Shown: positions 1 to 6,801 of the stretch, piece after piece
Layout of the letters: each line of letters starts with the position of its first letter
How positions within the stretch are numbered: position 1 is the first letter of the stretch
DNA from: Balneolaceae bacterium UBA1514
GTDB taxonomy: Bacteria; Bacteroidota; Rhodothermia; Balneolales; Balneolaceae
Reading direction: 5' to 3'
DNA length: 7,559 nucleotides
NCBI GenBank assembly: GCA_002323515.1
Contig: DCQQ01000035.1
Coordinates: 94,563-102,121 of the forward strand
Made by a program: the position numbers and the translations under genes
The notes under the pieces: model-generated
Seen by the model: only the letters and a program-made list of their open reading frames with translations
Told to the model about the DNA's origin: nothing
Databases searched by the model: none

Positions 1-489
1 GTACATACTTCAGCAGCAACCGTTGCTGTACTACCAGAAGTAGAGGAGGTGGATATTCACATTAACCCGAGTGATCTACGAATTGATACGTTTAGAGCGA
101 GTGGGGCCGGTGGTCAGCATGTCAATAAAACGGATTCCGCTATTCGAATTACCCACGAGCCTACAGGTGTTGTTGCAGAGTGCCAACAAGAGCGCTCACA
201 GTATCAAAATAAAGAGAAGGCGATGGCCATGCTTCGTGCCCGAATGTATGATATCGAGTTGGGAAAAAAGCAAAAGGCTAGGGCAGCAGAGAGAAAAAGT
301 CAGGTTTCTACAGGTGATCGTTCTGCAAAAATTAGAACTTATAACTACCCACAAGGCCGCCTAACTGACCACAGAATCAATCTTACACTTTATAATCTTG
401 ATGCGGTTATGAAAGGTCAGTTACATCAAGTTATAGAAGGGCTGCGCATTCAGGATAATCTAGAAAAAATGCAAGAAATGGTAGAATAA
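1..489 (+). CDS. prfA: Peptide chain release factor 1 (RF1), C-terminal part, 5' end cut by window
   Basis: Class I release factor that recognises UAA and UAG stop codons in the ribosomal A site and triggers peptidyl-tRNA hydrolysis. The frame is open from the first base and gives 162 residues before TAA; RF1 is usually about 355-360 residues, so roughly the first 195-200, including the stop-codon-reading tripeptide, lie outside the window. The fragment begins with [13 protein letters not shown], an RF1-type rather than RF2-type sequence. The catalytic GGQ is at fragment residues 37-39 (109-117) within [14 protein letters not shown], followed by the conserved ERSQ and KEKAM segments and, near the end, [19 protein letters not shown]. 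The Gln of GGQ is the residue normally methylated by PrmC; no prmC is visible here. An ATG at 49 lies inside the conserved domain and is not the true start. It converges on pckA. Identification is secure; RF2 is excluded by the [13 protein letters not shown] and [11 protein letters not shown] regions. Confidence 0.96.
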   Translation, partial: VHTSAATVAVLPEVEEVDIHINPSDLRIDTFRASGAGGQHVNKTDSAIRITHEPTGVVAECQQERSQYQNKEKAMAMLRARMYDIELGKKQKARAAERKSQVSTGDRSAKIRTYNYPQGRLTDHRINLTLYNLDAVMKGQLHQVIEGLRIQDNLEKMQEMVE

Positions 490-524
490 AACCAAACTGT
501 GAAACGATTTCTTTTGCCACCGAG

Positions 525-2129
525 CTACACTCTTGGTGCGGCACTTAAAAGCTCTTTACTAGCTTGGGATTCAAATTGTTTAAAGTTGTTCACAAACATT
601 TGAGCTAATTCTCTAGCCTTTTTGTCATATTCCATCGCATCATCCCAAGTGTAACGAGGAATGAGTACCTTTGAAGGGACATCTGTTACTTGAATGGGTA
701 CCTGAAATCCAAAGATTGGATCTTTTACGTACTCCACTTTGTCAAGTTTCCCTGCGATAGCTTCACTGAGCATTTTTCGAGTATAACGTAATTTAATACG
801 TTCTCCTGTTCCAAATTCTCCGCCAGTCCATCCCGTATTTACCATCCAGACCTTAGCTTTGTGCTTTTTGATTTTTTCAGCCAGTAATTCAGCATATAAG
901 GTTGGATGTAAAGGCATAAAAGGTGATCCAAAACAAGCCGAAAAAGTTGCTTGGGGTTCGGTAACACCTCTTTCTGTTCCAGCCACTTTTGCGGTATATC
1001 CACTGATGAAATGGTACATAGCCTGTTCGGGCGTAAGTCTTGAAATAGGAGGTAGTACCCCAAAGGCATCTGCCGTCAGAAAAATAATATTTTCAGGATG
1101 GTTTCCCATACCAGTTTCGCTAGCATTTGGAATAAAATCGATAGGGTAAGAGCAGCGTGTATTTTGAGTAAGACTTACATCAGTAAAATCAGGCTCTCGA
1201 TTTTTATCTAAAATAACATTCTCAAGAATGGTACCTGGCATTTTAGTGGTAGCGAAAATCATGGGCTCACTTTTTTCATTAAGATTAATGGTCTTAGCGT
1301 AACATCCGCCCTCAAAGTTAAAGATTCCTTCGTCGCTCCATCCGTGCTCATCATCACCTATCAGCGTTTTTGAGGGATCTGCAGATAGTGTTGTTTTACC
1401 GGTTCCTGAAAGCCCAAAAAATACAGCAGACTTCCCATACTTATCATGATTTGCTGAGCAATGCATAGCCATAATACCCTTTTTGGGAAGCAGGTAATTC
1501 ATCACGGAAAATATCCCCTTTTTTACCTCCCCAGAATACATAGTCCCACCAATAAGTATAATCTTTTTCTCAAAATTACAGAGGATAAAGGTACTGCTTT
1601 TTGTTCCATCAACTTTTGGATCCGCCTCGAAAAAAGGAGCTGCTACAACCGTAAAGTCTGGTTCAATATCCCTTAGTTCTTCTTCATTTGGGCGGATAAA
1701 CATATTATGTGTGAATAGGGCATGGTAGGCTACCTCACTTACAACTCGGACGTTAAGTCGGTTTTTTGTATCGGCGCCACAAAAAGCATCTTTAACAAAC
1801 AGTCGTCTATCTCTGAGGTATTTTTGAACTTTTGCAAAGAGATTGTTAAATACTTCTTTGCTAGCTGGTTGATTTACTACACCCCAATCTATTTCATCTT
1901 GTATGGAGGGCTGCTCTATAATAAATCGGTCTTTTGGAGATCGGCCAGTAAACTTACCGGTGTGAACAAGTAAAGCATGATCAGCGGTTAAAATAGCCTC
2001 GCCATGAAGAATGGCATGCTCGTAGAGTTCTGATGGGTTTAAATTCCAGTAAACTTCGTCGTTTTTGTCTAATCCTAAATAGTCTAACCCAATTTTACTT
2101 CTGGGGTGCACATCGTAGTCTGCTTTCAT
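525..2129 (-). CDS. pckA: Phosphoenolpyruvate carboxykinase (ATP)
   Basis: Cytosolic enzyme that converts oxaloacetate plus ATP to phosphoenolpyruvate, CO2 and ADP, the entry step of gluconeogenesis; in some anaerobes it runs in the CO2-fixing direction. The 534 residues match the usual 525-545 of the ATP-dependent family. Visible motifs in order: HTGKFTGRSPKD (56-67) with the substrate-binding Arg63; GTMYSGEVKKG (195-205) with the metal and substrate lysines; MHCSAN (222-227) with metal-ligand His223; the P-loop GLSGTGKTTLS (239-249); the kinase-2 motif IGDDEHGW (257-264); NTRCSYPIDF (323-332) with Arg325; GYTAKVAGTE (377-386); FSACFGSPF (396-404) and NTGWTGG (431-437). All expected catalytic residues are present. 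The ATG start fits the family N-terminus; upstream is an A-rich stretch with only a weak AAGAG, and no convincing promoter was seen. It lies downstream of the rhodanese gene on the same strand, but the 183-nt gap argues for its own promoter. A GTP-type enzyme is ruled out by the motif set. Confidence 0.97.
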   Translation of the reverse strand: MKADYDVHPRSKIGLDYLGLDKNDEVYWNLNPSELYEHAILHGEAILTADHALLVHTGKFTGRSPKDRFIIEQPSIQDEIDWGVVNQPASKEVFNNLFAKVQKYLRDRRLFVKDAFCGADTKNRLNVRVVSEVAYHALFTHNMFIRPNEEELRDIEPDFTVVAAPFFEADPKVDGTKSSTFILCNFEKKIILIGGTMYSGEVKKGIFSVMNYLLPKKGIMAMHCSANHDKYGKSAVFFGLSGTGKTTLSADPSKTLIGDDEHGWSDEGIFNFEGGCYAKTINLNEKSEPMIFATTKMPGTILENVILDKNREPDFTDVSLTQNTRCSYPIDFIPNASETGMGNHPENIIFLTADAFGVLPPISRLTPEQAMYHFISGYTAKVAGTERGVTEPQATFSACFGSPFMPLHPTLYAELLAEKIKKHKAKVWMVNTGWTGGEFGTGERIKLRYTRKMLSEAIAGKLDKVEYVKDPIFGFQVPIQVTDVPSKVLIPRYTWDDAMEYDKKARELAQMFVNNFKQFESQASKELLSAAPRV

Positions 2130-2257
2130 TGCTCTTTATTATATCTTTTTAAACGGTCTTTGATTTGGCTAAAGAAGGAATGCTTGAGGGAGGCCAAGTA
2201 TTCAATCGAGTTTCAACGTATCATTTTGTAAGCAATAATAAGGAGCTTAGCAACAAC

Positions 2258-2284
2258 TCTCAAAAATTAGCTTTAGCTTTGAGA
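2258..2284 (-). repeat. Inverted repeat between rhodanese gene and pckA, with tandem AGCTTT
   Basis: TCTCAAA (2258-2264) and TTTGAGA (2278-2284) are perfect 7-bp inverted arms. The hexamer AGCTTT is repeated in tandem at 2269-2280, running into the right arm. No T-run follows on either strand. It may be part of the rhodanese 3' end or of pckA control. The rest of the 183-nt gap (2130-2312) shows no convincing promoter match. Confidence 0.3.
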
Positions 2285-2289
2285 AAAGC

Positions 2290-2306
2290 GGTACCAAATA
2301 AGTACC
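2290..2306 (-). terminator. Weak candidate terminator after the rhodanese gene
   Basis: Read on the - strand, GGTAC-TTATTTG-GTACC begins 6 nt after the rhodanese stop and is followed by GCTTTTCTC. The stem is only 5 bp and the T-tract is interrupted, so intrinsic termination would be weak. A second inverted repeat follows at once (2258-2284) and could add to it. Confidence 0.3.
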
Positions 2307-2312
2307 TTTATG

Positions 2313-2825
2313 TTACTGTTTAGCCCATGCTTTGTGTCCACCTAAAAGATTTTTTACATTTTTGAAGCCAAGGCGCTCTGTCATTAATGCCGATGCTTGT
2401 GAGCTTCTATTGCCAGATCGGCAATACACTAAATAGGTGCTGCTTTTATCGAGTAAGATAAGTTTATCTTGAAAGTCAGATTGATAAAAGTCAAGATGAA
2501 TAGCACCTTCAATAGCCCCTGCATTAACTTCTGCTAAGGTTCTAACGTCTAAAATTATCACTGAATCCTGTTCCATAAGTGCGGCGAAGGTAGTAACATC
2601 AATATCTTCAATAGTACTTTGCATCGCTTGAGTATGTTCTGATGCGTTTCCTATTCCTTTTTCGGTGGTTGAAGTACAGGCCAATAGTCCATTTAGCAGT
2701 AAGGCTAATCCAAAAAACCTCACAAATAAGTTGTTTTTTGGTAGATTTATAAAACTAGACAAAATCAAAGTATCCGTCCATATTAGTTTTGAAGCGAGTT
2801 GCTCTTTCGTTCTTTGTCGGATCAT
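2313..2825 (-). CDS. Rhodanese-domain lipoprotein
   Basis: Predicted envelope-anchored single-domain rhodanese (sulfurtransferase-like) protein; substrate unknown. Read from the ATG the product is 170 residues. The rhodanese domain covers about 71-170: LDVRTLAEVNAGAIEGAIHL (92-111) is the CH2-A-like region, and YCRSGNRSS (134-142) is the active-site loop with nucleophile Cys135. It ends in LLGGHKAWAKQ, normal for short PspE/GlpE-like domains. Residues 35-50 read VRFFGLALLLNGLLAC, a textbook lipoprotein signal ending in lipobox LLAC with Cys50 as the lipidated residue. The start is uncertain. The ATG at 2825 has AGGA six bases upstream but leaves an unusual 34-residue extension before the signal; a GTG at 2723 would begin exactly at the signal peptide and give 136 residues, but has no Shine-Dalgarno. 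It is divergent from gatB. The domain call is secure; a thiosulfate or persulfide relay role is only a family-level guess. Confidence 0.9.
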   Translation of the reverse strand: MIRQRTKEQLASKLIWTDTLILSSFINLPKNNLFVRFFGLALLLNGLLACTSTTEKGIGNASEHTQAMQSTIEDIDVTTFAALMEQDSVIILDVRTLAEVNAGAIEGAIHLDFYQSDFQDKLILLDKSSTYLVYCRSGNRSSQASALMTERLGFKNVKNLLGGHKAWAKQ

Positions 2826-2831
2826 AGGTAA

Positions 2832-2835
2832 TCCT
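2832..2835 (-). promoter_or_regulatory. Shine-Dalgarno AGGA for the ATG at 2825
   Basis: On the - strand AAAAAGGA ends six bases before the ATG at 2825. It is the best-spaced Shine-Dalgarno in the window and the main argument for the longer rhodanese reading against the GTG at 2723. Confidence 0.5.
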
Positions 2836-2929
2836 TTTTGGGGACATTGAAATTTAGCTGTGTTGTGTCACAAAGAAAATTTCGCTGTGTAGTTATAATT
2901 ATAATCAAAATAGGGAATTTGCAAGCATT

Positions 2930-2959
2930 GTTCCGCCTGTTATTATAAGCGGCAGGAAC
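2930..2959 (+). repeat. Inverted repeat with one-base bulge, upstream of gatB
   Basis: GTTCCGCC at 2930-2937 pairs with GGC-A-GGAAC at 2951-2959 (eight pairs, A2954 bulged) around a 13-nt AT-rich loop. It is not followed by a T-run on the + strand, so it is not a standard terminator for + strand reading. It may be a leader hairpin or a protein site. Its right arm overlaps the left arm of the next inverted repeat by two bases. Confidence 0.45.
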
Positions 2960-3006
2960 CCGAAAAAAACACAAATACTAAGCGTCAACTTTAATATCTT
3001 TCGGGT
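2958..3006 (+). repeat. Long-loop 8-bp inverted repeat in the gatB leader
   Basis: ACCCGAAA at 2958-2965 is exactly complementary to TTTCGGGT at 2999-3006, separated by 33 nt, and ends 25 nt before the gatB ATG. It shares bases 2958-2959 with the preceding hairpin, so in RNA the two could not both form completely. There is no T-run after it. It could be an attenuation-like leader, an operator with distant half-sites, or chance. Confidence 0.4.
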
Positions 3007-3031
3007 CTAAATTAGTAGGATAAATAGAGTT

Positions 3032-4477
3032 ATGAATACCATTGATCATAAAGATTTTGAAGCGGTAATTGGTTTGGAAGTACATGCCCAATTACTAACT
3101 CAAAGCAAAGCGTTTGCTCCTGTAGCAGCGCAGTATGGCCAGGCACCCAATACCCAAGTTAGCCCATTGTGTTTAGGTCACCCAGGCACCCTGCCTCTAG
3201 TAAACGAAAATCTAGTTCGTTACATAATTAAAATGGGTTTGGCTACCAATTGCTCTATTGCCCCTAAATCTATTTTTGCTAGGAAAAATTACTTTTATCC
3301 TGATTTACCAAAAGGTTTTCAAATATCTCAGTTTGAAACACCCATGTGTGAAGGTGGATACATTGACATAGAAGTGGAAGGGTACACCAAACGCATAGGG
3401 ATTACTCGTATCCACATGGAAGAGGATGCTGGAAAATCCATTCATGATCAAGATCCCTATAATACGTTGGTAGATTTAAACAGGGCGGGTACTCCACTCA
3501 TTGAAATAGTGTCAGAGCCAGATTTGCGTACCCCACAAGAAGCCTACGCCTACCTGTCTAAAATTAAACAGATTGTTCAATATCTTGAGGTCTGTGACGG
3601 AAATATGGAAGAGGGTAGTTTGCGTTGTGATGCCAATGTTTCGGTACGACCAAGGGGACGAGAAAAATTTGGTACTCGTACCGAGCTCAAAAATATGAAC
3701 TCCTTTAGAAATGTTGAAAAAGCCATAGATTTTGAAATTTACAGGCAAATTGAACTTATAGAAGCGGGAGGTGAAGTCGTTCAACAAACTAGGCTTTGGC
3801 ATACTAGTAAAATGGAGACTCGAATCATGAGATCTAAAGAGGAGGCGCATGATTATCGATATTTTCCAGAACCAGATCTCCCGCCCATTATTGTAACCAA
3901 TGATTTATTGGATGAGATAAAGGCAGAGTTACCGGAGCTTGCTCATGTACGTCAAGAGCGTTTTGTGGAACAATATCAACTCAGTGAAATCGATGCAGTT
4001 ACCTTAACAGAGAATCGATATCTTGCCGATTTTTTTGAAGAACTGGTCTCCGAAAGTGGCCATGTGAAAGCCTCGGTTAGTCTAATTTTAAGTGACGTTC
4101 TCCGAGTGCTAAATGAGCAAAGTATTAGCATAAAAGAATTCCCTTTATCGGTGCAAAGATTAGCTGAATTGTTGGATCTCAGAACTTCAGATAAAGTCAG
4201 CTCATCCGCTCAACAGACCATATTTAATGCCATGTTAGAACAAGATACCTCAGCGCTTGAATTAGCAGATGCCTTGAATGTACTCCAGGTTTCGGACACT
4301 AATTATATGGATGATCTGGTACAGCAAGTTATTGAAGCGAATCCAGATGAAGCCAAACGATATCGAGAGGGAAAAAAGCAATTGATGGGATTTTTTGTGG
4401 GACAGGTGATGAAGGCCTCTAAGGGGAAAGCTAATCCTAAAATGGCGAATGAATTTGTTCGTAAATATTTAGACTAA
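3032..4477 (+). CDS. gatB: Aspartyl/glutamyl-tRNA amidotransferase subunit B
   Basis: GatB is the kinase/tRNA-binding subunit of the GatCAB complex, which phosphorylates and then amidates Glu-tRNA(Gln) or Asp-tRNA(Asn) using ammonia tunnelled from GatA. At 481 residues it is full length. It opens with VIGLEVHAQL (12-21) and continues through SPLCLGHPGTLP (44-55), RKNYFYPDLPKGFQISQF (84-101), RIHMEEDAGKSIHD (126-139), DLNRAGTPLIEIVSEPD (148-164), MEEGSLRCDANVS (192-204), GTRTELKNMNSF (214-225) and DYRYFPEPDLPP (274-285). The C-terminal YqeY-like tRNA-binding tail ends with QLMGFFVGQVMKASKGKANP. The zinc-knuckle cysteines of some GatB proteins are mostly absent (about 28-47; only Cys47 remains), as in many zinc-free family members. 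The ATG has AGGA 11 bases upstream (3017-3020). gatA and gatC are not in the window, so they must lie elsewhere. It is likely the first gene of the + strand cluster. Confidence 0.97.
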   Translation: MNTIDHKDFEAVIGLEVHAQLLTQSKAFAPVAAQYGQAPNTQVSPLCLGHPGTLPLVNENLVRYIIKMGLATNCSIAPKSIFARKNYFYPDLPKGFQISQFETPMCEGGYIDIEVEGYTKRIGITRIHMEEDAGKSIHDQDPYNTLVDLNRAGTPLIEIVSEPDLRTPQEAYAYLSKIKQIVQYLEVCDGNMEEGSLRCDANVSVRPRGREKFGTRTELKNMNSFRNVEKAIDFEIYRQIELIEAGGEVVQQTRLWHTSKMETRIMRSKEEAHDYRYFPEPDLPPIIVTNDLLDEIKAELPELAHVRQERFVEQYQLSEIDAVTLTENRYLADFFEELVSESGHVKASVSLILSDVLRVLNEQSISIKEFPLSVQRLAELLDLRTSDKVSSSAQQTIFNAMLEQDTSALELADALNVLQVSDTNYMDDLVQQVIEANPDEAKRYREGKKQLMGFFVGQVMKASKGKANPKMANEFVRKYLD

Positions 4478-4565
4478 AAATCTGATGATGAGTAGGATAA
4501 AGGCAACTAACGTATCAATAGCGATTAGAACAGCAAAAATGGCATTAACGACAATTAAGAAAAAA

Positions 4566-5969
4566 ATGAATAAGCCAGAACTAAAACAATCTTTGTTACC
4601 TAAGGGTATTATTTCCCCTTCTAGTGTTCGAGGTGCCATTGTCTTGTTATTCTTTGCTTTTCTACTTAGCCAATGTAACCGCCCAGAACCGATCAATCAA
4701 AGCTACTTTGCTGTTGAAATTGATGTGGCAGATTCATTGGATCAAACTCGTAATAGAGAAGGTTTTGAATTTTTATTGTACTCGCAAGAAATGCAAAATA
4801 GCGTTATTGATACCCTGTTTATTGGAAAAACCGATAGTATGGGGCAAATTAAGGGTACCATAAGCTTTGATGAAGCAGGAGCTTATCCCCTCCAAATAAG
4901 CCGGGATGGAAGCCCAATTTTAAGTATGAGAGTCCTTTTAGCACAGGGAGATAGCGTACTTTTCACCGGAGAATTTCCAGGTATTGGTCAAACGTTGAAG
5001 GTAGATTCCAGAGAACAGCGGGCAGTAGATGTTTTTGACCGGATTGATGCAGGATTTACCCGTACTCGTCGATTTATTGCTATAGGAGCACTAGCCGATA
5101 CCGCTATTATAGATGAATTACGAAAGTGGGCCAATTTATATGAACAGGTGTATAAAGATTATCCTGGAACCTTTGCTTCCTCTTTCGCACTTGAGGCAGC
5201 GGTGCAAATACTTTCCGATATTGACCAACAGAAAATGATGTCCTTGATTAACGAAGGACTTGATAATGATCAGTCCTTAGGGCTTGCCTTAACTTTTGGT
5301 AAAGACTATACCAGTACCACTAATGGTTTTGATCATGGGGTTCACTATTTAGACTCCTTACACTCGCTCGTCACCAACAAAGAACAAGCCCGAGCAATCG
5401 ATCAAATGCTCATTGAGTTGTATTATGATTCCTTACGAGTTGATGAGGGAAAAAATAGGTTAGACCGGTTCAAGCGTTTGTACGAAGAAGATGATCTTTC
5501 GTTTTGGTATAAAAACATGCGTTTTGAACTTGAAGATTTAGCTCCAGGTACATTTATTCCAGCTTTTAGCTTTGTTAGCACCGAAGGGGATACTATTGAC
5601 GAAGAGAGTATTAAAGGATCGCCTACTTTGCTGGAATTTACTCTTATGGAAAATGGATTATATCAACAGCAATACGAAGAATTAACGGTTAGCTATCAAC
5701 TTTTTGCTCCACGTAGATTTCAAATATATACGATTGCGTTTGATGAAAGTGCCACCACTATATTAGCGTTTTTTCAAGAAAGAGATCGCTTCTGGTCTAT
5801 TGCGGAACCACCAACAATGAATCGAAAATCCCTGGTTGAAACCTTCAATATCCAGTACTATCCAACACGAATACTAGTCGATGCCGAAGGCCGAATCATC
5901 CGGAAATTTATTGGTGAAGAACTTGATGATTTTATACCGTATCTCACACCACACTTAACCTCGAACTAA
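4566..5969 (+). CDS. Predicted lipoprotein with degenerate TlpA-like thioredoxin fold
   Basis: No firm family name; 467 residues from this ATG. Residues about 24-36 (AIVLLFFAFLLSQ) are hydrophobic and precede Cys37, suggesting a lipoprotein signal peptide, although Gln at -1 is unusual for a lipobox. Residues about 45-145 look beta-rich, like the N-terminal DUF4369-type domain of Bacteroidota thiol-disulfide lipoproteins; about 150-310 look helical. The C-terminal 330-465 resembles a TlpA/AhpC-type thioredoxin fold: PGTFIPAFSFVSTEGDTI, then SPTLLEFTL, and later YYPTRILVDAEGRIIRKFIG, which keeps the cis-proline. The place where TlpA has WCxxC reads TLMENGLYQQQ, with no cysteine, so a redox role is unlikely. 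Start choice: an in-frame ATG at 4485 would add 27 basic residues and give an implausibly long 63-residue leader, so 4566 is preferred; neither start has a Shine-Dalgarno. It sits between gatB and tpiA, 18 nt before the latter, probably co-transcribed; function unknown. Confidence 0.75.
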   Translation: MNKPELKQSLLPKGIISPSSVRGAIVLLFFAFLLSQCNRPEPINQSYFAVEIDVADSLDQTRNREGFEFLLYSQEMQNSVIDTLFIGKTDSMGQIKGTISFDEAGAYPLQISRDGSPILSMRVLLAQGDSVLFTGEFPGIGQTLKVDSREQRAVDVFDRIDAGFTRTRRFIAIGALADTAIIDELRKWANLYEQVYKDYPGTFASSFALEAAVQILSDIDQQKMMSLINEGLDNDQSLGLALTFGKDYTSTTNGFDHGVHYLDSLHSLVTNKEQARAIDQMLIELYYDSLRVDEGKNRLDRFKRLYEEDDLSFWYKNMRFELEDLAPGTFIPAFSFVSTEGDTIDEESIKGSPTLLEFTLMENGLYQQQYEELTVSYQLFAPRRFQIYTIAFDESATTILAFFQERDRFWSIAEPPTMNRKSLVETFNIQYYPTRILVDAEGRIIRKFIGEELDDFIPYLTPHLTSN

Positions 5970-5987
5970 TTTTGTAATCTATTAATT

Positions 5988-6797
5988 ATGCGAAAATTTC
6001 TAATTGCAGGTAACTGGAAAATGAATGGAGGAGCAGAATATACCTCCGACTTATTATCTGCCATAAAAGCGCGAAAGGCGGTCATTTCTGAAGATGTAGA
6101 TGTCTTGGTTTGTCCAACTTTTGTGTCTTTATCTATGGCTATTGATCAACTACACGAAAGCGATATACTTGTGGGGGCGCAAAACATGCATGAGGCTGAA
6201 AAGGGAGCCTATACAGGCGAAGTAAGTGCATCTATGTTGGTAGAAGCGGGATGTAGTTACGTCCTTTTAGGGCACTCTGAGCGGCGGGCCTATTTTCATG
6301 AAGATGATGCCTTAGTTTGCGAAAAATTACAAACCGCACTTAGTCATGATTTAGCACCAATTGTGTGTGTCGGAGAATTATTAGAAGAACGAAAAGAGAA
6401 TCGACATTTTGAGGTGGTTAAAAGCCAAACTCTTGCTGCTTTCAGTGGTCTTAACGAAGAACAAGCAGTTCAAGTTGTCGTCGCCTATGAACCGGTATGG
6501 GCTATTGGGACTGGAGAGACAGCAAGCCCAGAACAAGCACAAGAAATGCACGCGTTTATTCGCTCCATCTTAGCAGAACAGTTTGCAGAAGCAGCACGAG
6601 CTATTCGTATTCTCTACGGGGGGAGCATGAAGCCAACTAATGCTCATGAATTACTAAGCCAACCAGATGTTGATGGTGGGTTAATTGGTGGTGCAAGTTT
6701 AGATGCAGAGAGCTTTGTGGATATTGTTGAAACTGCGGAAGCGTTGAGCATTTCTGCCGGAAAGGTTCATTCTCAACTAAGCCCAGAGGAAGAATAG
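5988..6797 (+). CDS. tpiA: Triosephosphate isomerase
   Basis: Interconverts dihydroxyacetone phosphate and glyceraldehyde 3-phosphate in glycolysis and gluconeogenesis, in the cytosol, normally as a dimer of TIM barrels. The 269 residues contain all landmarks: AGNWKMN (7-13) with Asn9 and Lys11 of the active site, VGAQNMH (62-68), GHSERR (95-100) with the electrophile His96, AYEPVWAIGTG (166-176) with catalytic base Glu168 and the flexible loop 6, YGGS (210-213), and the phosphate-binding IGGASL (233-238). The family is usually about 250 residues; the last 15-20 here (after AEALSIS) are a polar tail ending SPEEE, beyond the barrel's final helix. The start is fixed by the conserved MRKFLIAGNWKMN opening; upstream is AT-rich with no Shine-Dalgarno. 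It is 18 nt after the lipoprotein gene and 4 nt before purD, so it is very probably translated from a shared mRNA. Nothing is missing from the active site. Confidence 0.97.
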   Translation: MRKFLIAGNWKMNGGAEYTSDLLSAIKARKAVISEDVDVLVCPTFVSLSMAIDQLHESDILVGAQNMHEAEKGAYTGEVSASMLVEAGCSYVLLGHSERRAYFHEDDALVCEKLQTALSHDLAPIVCVGELLEERKENRHFEVVKSQTLAAFSGLNEEQAVQVVVAYEPVWAIGTGETASPEQAQEMHAFIRSILAEQFAEAARAIRILYGGSMKPTNAHELLSQPDVDGGLIGGASLDAESFVDIVETAEALSISAGKVHSQLSPEEE

Positions 6798-6801
6798 GGA
6801 T

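Larger units (their letters stand above)
2826..3031. promoter_or_regulatory. Divergent promoter/leader region between rhodanese gene and gatB
   Basis: This 206-nt non-coding stretch must hold the 5' signals for both the rhodanese gene (-) and the gatB cluster (+). It has a 12-bp perfect palindrome TTATAATTATAA (2893-2904) that supplies TATAAT-like hexamers on both strands (tandem on + at 2894-2905), and an interrupted palindrome TTGTG-T-CACAA (2863-2873) lying 38-48 bases before the rhodanese ATG, which has operator-like symmetry. Upstream hexamers at good spacing are not clear on either strand (the best on the - strand is TTGCAA with a 15-bp spacer), and no clean Bacteroidota TAnnTTTG box was found. 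The gatB-proximal half holds two inverted repeats, listed separately. That promoters lie here follows from the gene layout; which bases they use is inference. Confidence 0.5.

Noticed and set aside
518..538. Hairpin CACC-GAG / CTC-TT-GGTG over the pckA stop codon, between convergent prfA and pckA.
   Set aside because: The stem is broken by a TT bulge and has no T-run after it on either strand, so it does not meet the form of an intrinsic terminator.
2140..2146. TATAAT on the - strand just before pckA as a promoter -10 box.
   Set aside because: It is only about 10 bases before the ATG, with no matching -35 at normal spacing; more likely part of an A/T-rich translation leader.
3110..3180. GatB lacks the cysteines of the zinc knuckle seen in some family members.
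   Set aside because: Zinc-free GatB proteins are widespread, and the rest of the catalytic region is intact, so this is ordinary family variation.
3512..3850. 112-codon - strand ORF inside gatB.
   Set aside because: It lies wholly opposite conserved GatB core motifs and has no recognisable domain or ribosome-binding site; a shadow frame.
4469..4696. Hydrophobic antisense ORF of 75 codons across the gatB end and the next gene's start.
   Set aside because: It has no start codon near the hydrophobic part, overlaps the coding start of the lipoprotein gene and the end of gatB, and is best explained as a shadow; kept only as a low-interest note on the gap.
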